Assembly: GCA_021029095.1 (NCBI GenBank)
Contig: JAJOHG010000035.1
Span: 248,001-312,000 of the forward strand
Direction: 5' to 3'
DNA: 64,000 nt
Origin: Phellopilus nigrolimitatus
Lineage: Eukaryota > Basidiomycota > Agaricomycetes > Hymenochaetales > Hymenochaetaceae
The position numbers and the translations under genes were made by a program. Shown piece after piece: positions 32,201 through 45,004 of this stretch. The notes under the pieces were generated by a model. The model saw only the letters and a list, made by a program, of their open reading frames with translations, was not told the origin of the DNA and made no database searches. How positions within the stretch are numbered: position 1 is the stretch's first letter; each line of letters opens with the position of its first letter.

Positions 32201-32294
32201 GTATGAATGGCGAAGGACAACCCGAACACTGGCATGCATAATCGACATCGGTGAGCTGTGCTGCAATCTTGTCAAATGCTTCATTTGAATTCAT
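29207..32294 (-). CDS. Alpha-type (MHCK/eEF2K family) protein kinase
   Basis: Ten exons: 31928-32294, 31816-31869, 31689-31745, 31418-31623, 30918-31337, 30602-30844, 30401-30530, 29660-30319, 29548-29590, 29207-29495; 822 residues, all phases match, introns 52-81 bp. The N-terminus has a Cys-rich module (CQCSGC...CKSC) resembling a zinc-binding fold, then proline- and glutamine-rich linkers. Residues from about 500 to 770 are an alpha-kinase domain: NIGRLSVRGDLCVKQIYAM, FLVEKLIDGLFVKFIHNSSGK, FLCFMQHLQYVLSKEQAYISDYQG, then SRTLLTDPQIMSS and NLFGEGNVPQPF with CNKYC near the end, the usual zinc-binding terminus. The C-terminal tail contains KGKGKGKGK, encoded by a CCCCTT microsatellite (about 29348-29375) that may vary in length. 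Alpha-kinases phosphorylate Ser/Thr in helical contexts; the substrate here is unknown. The gene lies next to mobile elements yet looks intact. Confidence 0.87.
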
Positions 32295-35230
32295 TTGAAG
32301 AGATAAAGAGTCAAGCAAATAAATGAGTGTGGTTCTTGTTGGTAAAGCAGTAAAACGAGGGTGTATGAAGTATGTTTTTTTTTGTAAAAAGCAGCAGAAA
32401 CAGAGACTGCAGTTTGGCCATGGAATTGCCTGTCGCAGTATGAGTAAGAAACATTCCCACGAATACAAACACAGATACGAAGCGAATCAAAGAGACAAAG
32501 AACAAAGAAATATTGTAGCACTTCTCTCTTGCAGCAAATTGCAATATTATATCTACTGTCAGAGCTAGAAAAACAAGTATGTGCAGTGGTGGCTGCAGAA
32601 GCCCAAAGAAGCTTTTTTATGTGGGTCCCTTGGCGCGTTGAAAGTCTGTTGTTCTTCTATTATAATTTTAGAGACCAATTGCTCACACAATGTATGAAAT
32701 ATTAATAGCAATTTTATGACTAATACATGACTGGTTTCCGAGGTCCTGCAAACCACGCGTCAAGACCCTTAGTCGGAGCTTGAATTGATCGGCATGACCG
32801 GCCTAATAAGGCAATTAGGGAAGCTGAGCTGTCCCGACCACCATACTGCTGGAAGATGCCACTTCGGAAATCAGATATCGAGGTCTGGCTTGATTCTGGT
32901 TTGATGATCCGACATCTGTGCACAGACACAGAAAGATTCTTTATCATTGTCAAGTCGGATAAGACGGTCAGTGCCGTGATTGCATCACGCCCATCACTTC
33001 TTCAATTTGTTTGCCGACTTTGACCTTTGAAACGGTGCTTCTCTTTCATGTAAAAAAATACGAAGAACAAGCTTCGCGTTCATAGCATAGTGTGGAACTC
33101 CTTGCAATGCTGTATCTTTTTTTTCACGTTTTCTGCTTGGGAACGTGTACTAGCGGAGCTGGCCACAGGTGCACAAGTATACCGAACCGCCACTTGTGCA
33201 ACAAGGAGACATGCGTGGACGTGGTTGTTTGGTGTTGCTAGAGCGTGACTGGTATGGCACGCTCCGGTCAAGAAGCTCTTGTCTAATACGAGTCATCACA
33301 CGATGGCTGGTTATCAAAATCGTTAAGCGAGACTATAATTTAACTCAATTCAAGATTCCCGCCAGCTCGTTCTAGAATTACACTCAAGTTTGAAGAGACG
33401 CGACTTTGCTATCAAACATTCCTCGACAAAATACTGGAACCGTGTAGAAGAGAATCATCGAAGAGCTAATCGTACATACATCGCGGGAAGAATGAAAACG
33501 TTGGTTGATTCTAGGTCCTTGGATCGATACGAGCGCCGCGCTTCGCCTTCCCCATGTCTTGTTCTTCTAAAAAGGACGTCTTCGTATACGAAGAAATCGT
33601 GGCTGAAGCAAAAATCATGCACATAACTTTAACAACGAGCGATTCCAATGATGCAATACTGTTAGGAGAAAATAAACTCACTAGCAATCGTAATTACCTA
33701 GCTGTCCATAAATTTAGCTGTAGATGATATATATATATATATAAGCCCCTAGCATATCAGCTGTATAACTTAAATTGTGGCGCACCTAAAATACAGTCTA
33801 AATGACGCTCCCAATCTTCCAATGAATAGTTCACAGTATTTTGCTGGTGGTCATAAGAATCAGCGCTCCGTGTTTGTAAAAGCGTGGCTTGAGGTCCGGG
33901 CTTACAGGATCAAAGCTGCCTCTAGAAATTTTATAGTCGCGTAAGTCCATCTGGTTTCCCTCCCCTGCAGTTGCAGAGATCTCTATCATCTATTCGATAT
34001 AATGGCAACATCAACGAATTGTGAGTAACGATGAGCTTCTGCTCCAACACTCGAAGCTCACGTTGTAAGAATGTACTGAAGCTATTAAGGATCCAGTCAG
34101 CGAAGTTCAACTCAACGGCATTGGTGATGCGCGTACTCAGATTCTCCGTAGTTTCCCAATACGGGCCGTCAATTTCAATATTAACTTCTCCATTGTAGGT
34201 GGTATTCTATAAATAACGTGTGTACCTCTTGATGAGCCTAGCGGGGGTCCACATTTGGAGGTTGATAAAAACATACACGGCCAGAGTACGTATCATCAAG
34301 TCGAGCGCCCGCTTCTGAAATCGCATCCTGAGAGCTCGAGTATTCCTGGGGATACTGCTAAAGATAAGATTAAGAGCGGAGCCTTTTCAGGAGATAAATA
34401 TACGTACCCTCAGACCGTTCACGCCATACATCTCATTCGCGTTCGTCGCAGTAACGGTCAGAGCATCAAAGAAATTTTCAGAGGGGCGCACGCAACCCTG
34501 TTCAAGCCCGTATGCCGAGAGTGAGAACATATTACTCACTTGGAAAAAAGGCAAAGAAAGCGAAGTTACGGACCTCGTCACTAGTCTCAGTTCGAGAATA
34601 GGTCTGATGACCATATTGGATCATAGAAGACTCGTTCTGCTGAGGTATCGAGCATTGCGAAACGTTACGCATATCGTCCTAGCGAACAAAAATATTACCA
34701 GAGACAGCAGAAGAACTTATCGGGGCTACTCACCTGTCCCGTGACAGGCGATTCGGAGGTCGGCATGTAAAGAGTACCATGAGAGGCGGTATCGTATAAC
34801 GAGATCGGCGACTAGCGATGGTTTTTAGAATGTACAATCCCAACGCTAATGGAAATGCTGACGAACTTGTGAAACTTCTGATGCATTAAAGAATGAATTT
34901 GCTTCATTCTGAACGGGCGAAGTTGGTTCCTTCAGACAATCTCCATGATCAAGAAAATAGTGCTGATGAAGACAGCCCACATACCATAGAGGAATCGCTT
35001 GCCGAGAAGTTCACGGAAGCTGATGGAATGGCACAGGCTGGGTAGGTTGTACGTCGTACTGGCCTAGGTATGAGGCAAGTTGATCAGTAGTAAGGAAGAA
35101 AAGAAGATAACAGTAAGATTGATATACTGTGCAGGCCCGCTTTGTCCTGTCTCGAATATAAAATTTTGTTTATTCTGAAACTGCAAAGTGAGATTAGATT
35201 CAACGGCTGCATACTTGTCCGAGTACTTAC
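32295..35230. other. Gene-poor AT-rich stretch
   Basis: Contains the repeat copy at 32805-32846 and an AT dinucleotide run at about 33727-33743. Several short exon-like segments on the minus strand between 33.7 and 35.2 kb are probably downstream exons of the Zn2Cys6 gene at 35.2-35.4 kb (for example a frame ending in FRELLGKRFLYG before a GTATGT donor near 34980), but I could not join them reliably. Confidence 0.45.
32805..32846 (-). repeat. Dispersed repeat, inverted copy of 10583-10624
   Basis: 42 bp, one mismatch, opposite orientation; lies inside a 77-codon minus-strand open frame (32720-32953) that contains FQQYGGRDSSASLIALLG. Unidentified family. Confidence 0.6.
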
Positions 35231-35436
35231 AATGCCAACTGACTGTGCCCTCTTCGTCATTCTCTTCGATGGTTCTCCGGGAACACAATTCGTATTTTTC
35301 TTCCTGCACAGGTCACAAGGCATGCCGCCATGGCACTGTTAATAATGTCGAGAGGAAGAACACTCCGTTTGAGGCCCGAAACATAGACTTAAAGTATTGT
35401 GCTCACACCCCATCTGAGCCTCTGACAGAGCCTGCA
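35231..35436 (-). CDS. Zn2Cys6 DNA-binding domain, partial gene model
   Basis: Two exons are supported: one ending at 35407 with SPCRLCQRLRWG before a GTGAGC donor, and 35231-35335 with CHGGMPCDLCRKKNTNCVPGE after a TTAACAG acceptor, ending at a GTAAGT donor. Joined, the cysteines read C-x2-C-x6-C-x5-C-x2-C-x6-C, the fungal binuclear zinc cluster that binds CGG-type half sites. The intron falls exactly before the third Cys. The start codon and the downstream exons (probably towards 33.7 kb) were not resolved. No regulatory middle-homology domain was seen. Confidence 0.6.
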
Positions 35437-37574
35437 TGGCGACGTATTTTTGCATTTCGCAGCTTTTGATCGCGCGCCGTTTGGATCCGCAGGAAGTCTT
35501 TGAGATGATCGACATGGTGTCGGGGCTGCACAGGGAGGCTGTTGAAATGCGCTGTCCATGGCGATACTATATGCCGGAGGCGCAGTGTCGGGTCGTTAAG
35601 ACAAGAGCGGCGCTGGAGTATGCGATGAAGTGGGGGCTTCTATGCCTCTTAAATAGTGGTCTCGGCCGAGAACATCATTCTCGCCTGCAACACAAGTTTT
35701 GAGACTATACAGGCACCTTCCTTACTCGACAATCGCCATGTAGGGACGAGAGCAGGTAGCAGAGGCGAACGTACGGCGAGACTGTTGATTCGCCGAAGTT
35801 TGAACATCAGTCGGCGAGGCAAAAGCCCGTGGAAAACACGTATATGCTGTTGATACTTGCCTGCGCGTTTTTACGGCGGCCCCAAAAGTCTCCGAAAACG
35901 TTCTCATGTTTGATGCGTATACCCCAGGCCGTGACCTTGGACTACTCTTCGCTCTTCCCAGAAGAAAATAGTCATTATGGCGCTCGGTGAAAATGCCTTT
36001 GGGTCTTTTTGGAAATATAAAAATAAAATAAAAAGCGGTTGTTTAATAATGCATTTCTGCGCACAATCCAAAGCGCTAAACGTTCATCAAGACTTCCCGT
36101 CAGTTATAAGACGAAGTAGAGGCTGAGGATTGCTTACAGAGAACGGAGGAAAGTAGCAGTCAAGACTCTGTTAAGGCCATTTCATTCCGTTGCACTTTTA
36201 TTTGCTTCCCCTGAAAGAGCTTGAAGATACTATCTGAGCGATAGCAATGGACAGACGTTAGAAAAAAAAAATCAAGCTCACCGAGTTTAGATTAAACAAA
36301 AACTTGTCATCACTTATCGTAAATTCCCTACTCACAATGTCTAGTCCATCGATTTTCCGGACTGGTCGCCATAAATTGATGTAGGATTGATGTATAAGAT
36401 ATGTCCGAATATATGGCACGGGGTTCCTCGCCAAAAGACGATGTCGGGTAAAGTCACGGAATTCGAGACAGCTCGAATTCGGCCAGCAGGAGAAAAACCG
36501 GATATCACGCCAATCATCCAACGACGTTCCGTCTTCGCAACACGATATTGGGACTTGGAACTTATATCGCAAGGCTTGTATTCCAGATCTGAAATTTGGG
36601 CAACGTAGGATCGGACGATTCAGTTGCAGATTGATAGGCAAGGGCAGATAATCAAGGTGGGTAGAGCCTTCCGGTCAATGACAGACTGACAAGTGAGCAG
36701 AGGTAAACATGGTAATCGGTCATGAAGCGATGAGTATGCCAGTGGGCATTCGGATCAGGTTGGCATGTATCTATCTTTTTTTGGTCGAGTCGACATTATT
36801 TTATCTTCTTCATACCAGCGTCTTCACACTGCACAGAGCTCTACCTTTTATATAAAGCAAGCAGATGAGTAAAGAAGATCTGAACGAGTTCGAAGCCGGT
36901 CATGTTGAAATTGGATGGCAGCGTTCACACGCCACCGCGACTGATTACATATTCAGGATCGAACTGATCAAACACAAAGTCGATGCCGCAGTTCAGAAAT
37001 TGCGTACATCTCTGTATTTCTGCTATATCGTTACACAGACAATCATTTCCCCGATAATTAAAACCATTAAAAGCCGTACTATACATGAATCTTAAGGATG
37101 TTAGGCCTGCTAAACAAATAAAGATTTTTCCTCCAACGCGTTAGTTCTTCAATCTCTTCCTCCCCTATGTCTACAGATCTCGCTCAGGACAAAATTGACC
37201 GGCCCGAGTTATTCTTCAAGGTGAAAAGATGAGAAAAAACATCAGGCCCAATCCTATTGCCTATAAAAAAGCCGTTGAGTCAGCCGATGATGTCCATGGG
37301 GCAAAGCATGAGCCTTACCATGGAGAACCCGACAAATCGTTGAACCCATTGGTTCCTTCATGAGTACTCTGCTCCGGATCTGAGAAGTAAAGGTTTAAAT
37401 AAGCTCTCCGCGGGCTTCTGGAGGTTGTACTCGATGAAAGGTACACACTCAGAATTCCGATATCAAACCGGTAATTTCAAGTTGAAGCAGAAGATGCTCA
37501 AAATGAACTGGCTGTTTCGTATGCATGATTCGTTAATTACTCACGTATATATTTGTCGAACAGGATGCGCTCAC
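35437..37574. other. Unresolved stretch between two Zn2Cys6 genes
   Basis: Probably holds the 3' exons of the minus-strand gene whose mapped part ends at 37575 (a CTTCTCAG acceptor near 37380 is followed by an open stretch). Short open frames on both strands otherwise show no motif. Confidence 0.4.
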
Positions 37575-39001
37575 AGGATTAAGGTCTTCTTGCAGTTCCA
37601 AAGCAGTGGACTCGACATTGTCATCAGGATTAGTCATCTTAGTATTGGATCCTAGCTCACGGCTTCCCACCTGCCCCTCTGACACGGAACTGCCGTCTAT
37701 AATCTCCTGTATAATTCGAATTGAGTTAGTTGGCATTACTACCAGTAGAAAACGACACTGAATGAAACTTACCCGACTTGCTGAGGGGCCCACAAGAGCA
37801 TCAATATTTTTCAGCGGCTCATTTTTCTGTCGAGTGTACGAGAAACTACCAGACGTCTCAAAGAAAGGATGGCTGATGTCGTTGGTCGGGATGAGAGCAC
37901 AAAAGCCCCGCCCAACAGCCTAGCGTTTTCTTTGATTAGCAGCAGACATGACATTATGGAAGAAACTTAAACATACCTCATTAGAAGGCGCTGGGAATCG
38001 GTCGTCGAACATCGCTATCCGGGTCGAAGTCAATTCTTGGCGCTTCCGATATTCAGATTTTTGCTCGAAATTCTGTCAAATGTCTCGCCGTAAACTAATC
38101 GATCTTTGTATCGCAGCTCTAGCGTACCTCGTCCGATTTTCCCATCTGTGCAACTTGAGAGGCTTGCTGAGGTTCAAATTGTTCGTTTCCGGCGCAAAAA
38201 TAGTCTGGCACGTCTTCGCTTCCCCGGAGGGATGTAGGATCAGAATGAAACGGAGGAAATGCTATACTCAGCTGTTATACAAAATCTCAGACTCAGTAGG
38301 GCTTTTACAGAAGAAAAAACCCTCAATTGCGTACATAATTCGTAGGCGATTCGCAGCATTGTGTCGGCGAATCAAGAAAAGGTGAGATGGGTGAGAGCAA
38401 CGTCTAAGTAAAGATCGTCCTCAGACCGGGGAGAGCATCTAGCACTGAGGTTGAGTCTGTACGTACCTCGCTGGTAGACCTGCTCGCCTCGCTGTCAACC
38501 GTAGAAGTCGTGCCCCTCGAAGACGTAGAAGCTCGTTGAGAAACCGTAGGGCTGAGATAACTCATCAGAGTGTGAGGAAATAACATTGAAATGATCGGCT
38601 AACCTCTTCCCGGACTCTTCTATGATGCGTAAGTCTGTCTAAAATCATGAAATCATGGAATAGAAACATCAGCAATCTTCCGCGTGATAGTAAAAGCCGT
38701 CGAGCAACTTACGACATCAGGCGCCTCTGATATGCAACGTTTTTTTCTCTTCTTGCAATTATCGCAAGTCTCATTAGCAGGCGGACCACCGGAGCACTGG
38801 ACCAAAAGTGGTCAGGACTTTGCTCATGAGAACGGCACAAGCACTGAGCAATCTCACCTTCTGCCTGCTCTTCTTGCAGGCGGTACATGGGAATCTGTTC
38901 TTAAACTTTGCAGCGATTGCACGCGCACCGGTCGGATCTGCACGGCGTCTTCGCAAAGTCGTATGCGGAGGATTGAGACGGTTTTGGATTGAAATGTCCA
39001 T
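37575..39001 (-). CDS. Zn2Cys6 transcription factor, 3' end unresolved
   Basis: Eight exons joined with matching phases: 38858-39001, 38713-38796, 38604-38638, 38467-38551, 38128-38271, 37977-38072, 37773-37919, 37575-37706 (289 codons, still open). The first two exons make the zinc cluster: CTACKKSRQK | CSGGPPANETCDNCKKRKKRC, i.e. C-x2-C-x6-C-x9-C-x2-C-x6-C, with the intron immediately before the third Cys. A basic N-terminal arm (RRRR) precedes it. Downstream exons are Ser/Thr/Gln-rich (SQRASTSSRGTTSTVDSEAS) and acidic, typical of activation regions. The ATG at 39001 is the last in-frame Met before the cluster with a reasonable context. Likely nuclear; target genes unknown. Confidence 0.72.
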
Positions 39002-40178
39002 CTTGACGCAGAGATTTGGGGGCACTGTGGAAATCAGTGTTGGCCGCAAAGACGCTGTTGTATGTGTGGCTGGTGAGCAGAATAAATAGGTATGTTATGC
39101 GAGCTCCCCGAATTCATCGACGAAGCCTTTTGCTTTTGCAAAGCCGTATGCCTGTTGCCCATTCTGTAGTCCCGCATTTTATGGGGCGAAAGCTAACTGA
39201 AGACATTGAACATCCTATTTCATTTCTGTAAGATTTGAGAAGACGTTCGCCGAACAGCGTCCCTGTCGATAACGTCGAGGCCATGAACGTGGACGGCGGC
39301 GAAAGGAAGAAGGAGCCGTGCTGATGGCACCGAAGGAAACGCGATATTATGAAAGCGCAGTGACTCGGTTCGCGGATTCTTCACACGCGAAATCTGAGCA
39401 CTTCAGACCTTCAGATTATGGAATAATAGGGACGTGAGGCGAATATAGGCACGAAAGATCTCATTTCCCGCGTTGAATCTTTTTCGGTCACTTTTTGGAA
39501 ATTGTAGACATATCTTTAAGAAGTTTGCTGTTCCACCGAATAAGCTAATCATCAGTCGCGGGAAAGCGATATGTGGACATGATGCTCACCGTAGGTCTCG
39601 TAGTAGGAATATCAACCCTTCTGAATCTGTCAGCGGCACAGTGTCCTGCCGCACTCTTCACTAGTAGTAGTAACACGGCCAGCAAATAATAGACTGTACA
39701 TTAGCCTGTGTTATCGAAGTGGCCATTTTACAGTCCATAACCCGCCCGTTGCCACTGTGATCATACGCCAGGTCATATCGGAACGATTCAGCGCACTAGG
39801 CAATGTCGTTGTTGAGTGGATGGCAGAAATAAGAGGATGAAGGCAACTCGGAAGCCACGGCTCGCTTGATTGCCTCTGATTCTGTCTGAAAATCCGAATC
39901 ACGCAGGATCGGCTCCAGACAAGCATTGATATATGTTTGAACAATTGCTACTCGCAGTTATCTCTCGTCGCTTTAATTCGTTTGTGCGCGGACTCAGCGT
40001 GGCTTAAGAAAGCCGTTATATCGATTTATTTGTATTTCTTGCAGACTTCGCGCCACGAGCAGACAAATTTGCTCGCGTTTCAACTCTTCACTGACTTGTT
40101 TTAAGTCGACGTAAATCTAAGTTCTATTTGCTCCTTAAAAAGGTCTACGGGAACCTCGATCACGTTTTACATATCCTC

Positions 40179-40200
40179 GTACGTACAGTACGTACAGTAC
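40179..40200. repeat. Short palindromic GTAC repeat
   Basis: GTACGTACAGTACGTACAGTAC, two and a half copies of a 10-bp self-complementary unit; no function assigned. Confidence 0.7.
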
Positions 40201-40460
40201 ACACAGCTGTTCGCCGACTTCACTTCTCAGAAAAGCGTACAAAATTCCATCGACTCCCATACGCCCTCAGAACGCTCCAAGTCTGTGGGGAGAGAGAAAA
40301 ATAAATGTCTGAAGTCTCCCAGCAAACATACGTGTACGTGCGATGGACAATATATTTGAATGGAGAACTATGCCCGTAACTTGGGTGGATCGGTCTTCGA
40401 CGAAAAGAAAAAGCATTAGAATTGGTTTAAAAACAAAACCTTCGAAATGGTAATTCTCAC

Positions 40461-40635
40461 TTTACAGACTCGTCCCTTATCTTTGCATGCCTTACATTTG
40501 TCGGTGACCTTTTCGCGCTCACACTGAGAAAAACAAGATGTTATTTGAGGGGCTTCACATCGAGCATAAAAGACAACGCACTTTGCAACGGCGATGTTGA
40601 CATTCTGTGCACGCAGGCCTTCGAACGGGCCTGCC
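40461..40635 (-). CDS. Zn2Cys6 DNA-binding domain, partial gene model
   Basis: Exon 40582 to about 40635 encodes RPVRRPACTECQHRRCK before a GTGCGT donor; exon 40461-40523 encodes CEREKVTDKCKACKDKGRVCK between a TTCTCAG acceptor and a GTGAGA donor. Together they form C-x2-C-x6-C-x8-C-x2-C-x6-C, again with an intron just before the third Cys. The Met at 40637 is in another frame, so the true start must be in an upstream exon that I could not place; downstream exons are also unresolved. It may be a decayed copy. Confidence 0.58.
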
Positions 40636-40639
40636 ATTT

Positions 40640-43600
40640 GAATCTTTCAAAGTGTCCAAGTTATTGATTATAAAGTTGTCCCTGAGCCTGTATGACTTTA
40701 GTGTTCTGAGGAGCAGGTGAAAGGAACACATACATGACGGATGATGAGAAGAAGAGTGGTTGGAAATTTGCTGCAGCTAGACTTGCTAGTTATAATGGAT
40801 TCGAGCCACAGGCGAAAGCCATAGACGTCAAAACCAGCCATTAGCCTCTTGCAAATGTCGCGGCGAAAATTACCCAGTTCTCCTCAACGAGCCCGAGCAG
40901 GAAAATCGCGAGTGCGACACACTCTCCTTCCCGGCGGCCATAACGGACACCCGAGATGAATTCCCCTTGCGGATGCCCCTCGAGGCCGTAGTTTTAAAGA
41001 TAAGTCCCTTGATGAGACAAGCATTGACCGTGTATTGCAACGAATTCAGGCGGAAGACTTGTTAAGAAGTAGCCATGATGATAAGTTCAGACGTTGAAGA
41101 AGAGTTGGCCGAGAAAAAACGAAAGTCATTTCGGGACATCGTACCGAATGAGTTTCTGTGTTTTTTGTATCCACTGAATTCCATCGCACTGACAAGACGT
41201 GTCTTAGGCGACTACCTAAACAAGCGAATGTCATGATGAGGAAAAGTAAGAAACGGGAATCACGAAAGGACACAACTCAACTTAAGGATTCAAATCAACA
41301 TTTGCCTGCGAAATGACCTTACAAAGCTCCGATACGTGTTCTGCAAACACGCTATTGGTCTTGGAAATGTATTGCAGCGTGGGCCTGCATCATTACCAAT
41401 AATTGACAGGCGATAGTCAAGACAGGAAAACGGCTCTTGAGAACTTGACGATGGTGATGCAATATATCGTTCATCTTCCTGTAGCATTGGATATTCACGA
41501 GAAAAACGACAGACTTGCATAAGCAGATGGCAATATGCATAACAGAAACGCGTACAACCGTCAGGTTAAGATACCACAAAGTTTCGAAGCTTGAAGATCT
41601 TCATTAACAGTCAGTCTCCTGGTGTTGCGAGAGAAGTCATGGAATCCAATTCTTACATTTCTAACTCATATATTTACAATATCAAACCGGAGGCAGCTGC
41701 ATAAAAGTATAGCCTCCAGGAAATTTGGAGACATAGAGCCTAACGCTGTAGTCGAAGAAAGCATTATTCCTTGTCATCATTACGTCTGCCTGTTTGGTCA
41801 ATTACGCTTTCAGATCTGCGAGCTCGAAGAAAACACGCTACTTGAAAAGTCAATGCAATGCATATCAGACGACCAACAAATAAGGCTATTCATACCGTGT
41901 CATTCAGAAAAGAAAATATAGCTCGATTTGGAAGAATACGAGACTTCGGCGGAGGAATTAGAAACTGGAATGAGACATCTGCTCACGCAATTATCAGATT
42001 AGCTAGGTGAACAGATGCAAAAAGGAAGTAGAGAATAAGAGTTATCATGCGATCTTGAATAGGAAGTACTGACTCTTGTGATCTGCAGATTAGCCTCGCC
42101 TTCCTTGAATGAGAAAATGAATGCTTATGACGGAGAAGAGAAGTAGCAGAGGAAGAGTTACAGTTCATATCAGCATTGACCTCAACCAGAACACATTACT
42201 GGTTTGTCTGGAGCTTGCTTCTCAGAGTACTCGCGTCGCAGTGACTCATAAGAAAGTCGATAGCTTCAACGATCTGGTGTTTTTCTATTACGTGTCAATC
42301 AGTGATTGTTTGTGAGGTCATCTCTACGGAGATACCCTTACCATCCGCAGTCAGCTCGTTGCAAGTTATTTCGAGCGCCATAGTCATTGACATGTCGGCG
42401 AGAGAACGATTCTACGAATCGGAATCTAATCGGCGTAAGTCACCAAGTATCAGCTGTTAGACGTTTCAATAGGCTCACTAGAGAGATGTAGAAAGCTGAG
42501 GAGTTCCTTGAATATACGTCTCTGCATTTCTGAGATTCGTCGTCAAAGTGCAGTCTTTGTACCGAATTTTAGAGCGCTCGTACAGCACATGGTAGATTCC
42601 AGTGCTGATTTGCATTTGAACATGCCATTATCCAAGTGGTTCGCCAGGTGCGGCAGCTTATCATACAGGGAGATAGCACCGGTATGGCATATCACAAACA
42701 AGGAGTACGTGTGGGAGAAGGCGGGCTTGTGCGAAACAGACGGTCTAGCGGCCACGTGCATTCCCATATCCGGTCATCTGAGGCGAGCCCCATAGACGGC
42801 TTTCGCCTTGTTTGAATTGGAACTCGTTTCTTTCGCCGCTCAAGAACATGGATGCACGCTTTGATGATATCTAAGGATTCGGCGGCTGGAGATGTTTGCT
42901 GTCTGTCGCCGTTCGCCGACTTGGACTCGGCGCGATTCGAAAGGATGAATCGCCGACTTCCTGGGAACCATCTTGTCAACGCGGGTCTTCGCAACCCATT
43001 TTTTCAGAAAAGCGTCGCCGAAGAATATCTCTGCTATTTTATGCAGTCAAAGCGATTAAAATAGATATATGAGTGAGTGCTTTCCATGTCTTCATGGTTC
43101 TGCGTTCCCAATACCTCTGATAAGTCGCATCGGTTTTAGGGTCTTGTGATGCCTGCAGACAGTGCTTTGTAATTGTCCGCGATATTCTGAACAAAGGACG
43201 CCTTGGCTGCGCAGGCATCACAGCACGGTTATGGGGATCCCAAAGCTTAGAGTGTAAATCTCTGCTGTGAACTCGATCTTCGGGGTTTGACTTTCGTGGC
43301 AGAGGCGCGGAAGCGGCACATTGCCAATTAGAGCCTCGGCTCGAAATGAGCGATTGCTCAGAGTCGGCTCAACGCCTACGCTGGGCTATCTCCTGAAGTG
43401 GTCCCGATATCTCAAGTTGTGGCTGTAACGTTTACTTCTGAACGTTGAAGGATCCAATTGAACGTGTAAAAATCGCCGACTCCCTGACGGCCATATTCGC
43501 CTTCTTCGGCGAGAATGGGTGCGTTGTCATTTAAACGGTTTCGCCTGTCCCGCTCGCCTTATATCTCGAGGAGAGCAGTCCCCTCCTCATCTCCAGTTCC

Positions 43601-43728
43601 CCTTTCAAAAGAGAAATCTCCCGGCCTTGTCTTTAAACTGCTACGCTATTAGTCCGTGCACAGCCGCCACTTAGCGCATTGCATCTGACAGTCTAGCATC
43701 GCTCTTGGAACGACTCATCGCCATTACT
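40640..43728. other. Gene-poor stretch
   Basis: Only short open frames on both strands. A minus-strand CCDACAAK near 43205 resembles the first half of a zinc cluster but the second half is absent. TATA-like CTTATATCTCG at about 43557-43567 lies upstream of the next plus-strand gene. Confidence 0.4.
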
Positions 43729-45004
43729 ATGAAGGAGACTACCCCGCGCAAGACAGCCCGTGTATGTATCTCGCCTCTTCTTGTCTCTGCAGCATCCCCG
43801 CGTTTTCCCGGCATCAGTCGAGCGCATCATGGGTGCTTGAGCCGATCGCCATGACGATTCTCTTTGTCGCGTTTATTCACCTTCTTTTCCTATAATGCAT
43901 ACTCATATTTATTATAGGCTTCGCCGTGCAAGAACCGCGGAAAAGCTCAGTCCACCCTTGACTTCTGCTTCGAAAGTGGTCAGAGTGTGAGTTCATCGTC
44001 AATGTCCGTTTACATGACTCTCAAGTGCGTATCAATTTCAGTATCGACCCTTCACAGACCCAAAGAGGATAGAGACCAATGATGCGAAGAGAGAAAGTGG
44101 ATTTGATCCGCGAGTTCATGTCAAAGGAGTCCCGCCTGGCTTCACAAACATTATGCACCCGGACGAGGCGAGTGCTTCTCAAATAAGCCTCCATTAAAAT
44201 AACAATTTGACTTTCTACCAGATGTCTCCAACGGCGGAAAGCCGGGGAAGTGCTGTAGTTGGGACGTGCCCCAGCGTACTAGAACATGCGACTTCTCACC
44301 AATTCAGCCTTCATTTCGAAAGTCCCGTCCCCGATACGTCATTTACACATGACCAGAGCGATTACTCGTGCGATGGCGTCGATCTTTTGTCGATTATGGA
44401 TCAATCCTCTTCTTTTTCCGGAACACATCTTGATTTCTTGGATGCAATCAGTCCAACGTTGGATCTTGCTTCGAGTCCGATGGACGCTTCGTACAACGCT
44501 GGTTCCTCTACTTACGTTGGCGAGGATAGCCTAGTGCTGAACTCGTTCCAAACTTCATGCGACTTTTTTACAGAACCCGAGATTTCCCATGAAGGCTTCA
44601 CAGTTGATCAAAGTCATTCTACCGGGCTTGAATTAAATTTCCAGGAATTCCGTTCTCTGGTTGGTTTAGATAGTCCGTTTAACTTAGAATTGGACTCCTA
44701 TCACTCATCGAGTCCCGACTCTTCTTTCGACTCTATGTCCTCACTGAGCACACCCGTGTCTCCTTTCCGCGGTCCACACAGTGGGGAGTTCCCTCTTACT
44801 TTTTCGAACGCGGAGGACTATGCACCATTTCCGTCAGATTTCACCAAACAAGAACGCGACTTCGAGCCCGAACCTTTCATTTTCAACCAGGACATGCATG
44901 CGCTTCCAGGCCATACGATTACCACAACCGATTCGGCCGGTGACGATATTGTCGATTACGATAGTATCATAAATTCCATTTACTGGTTCGTTGCCACGTG
45001 CTGA
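43729..45004 (+). CDS. Ser-rich acidic protein with short basic N-terminus, possible regulator
   Basis: Four exons: 43729-43761, 43918-43986, 44042-44167, 44222-45004; 336 residues. The last intron begins GCGAGT, i.e. a GC-AG intron, the only choice I found that keeps phase; without it the last exon would be a separate 261-residue reading from the ATG at 44222. The N-terminus is basic (KETTPRKTAR, SPCKNRGK) with QSTLDFCF, which resembles but does not match a PCNA-binding box. From residue 80 on the protein is rich in Ser, Asp, Phe and Pro with repeated hydrophobic-acidic patches (DLLSIMDQSS, LDFLDAISPTLDL), a composition typical of transcription activation domains. There is no DNA-binding domain. 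The family is unrecognised. Confidence 0.65.
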
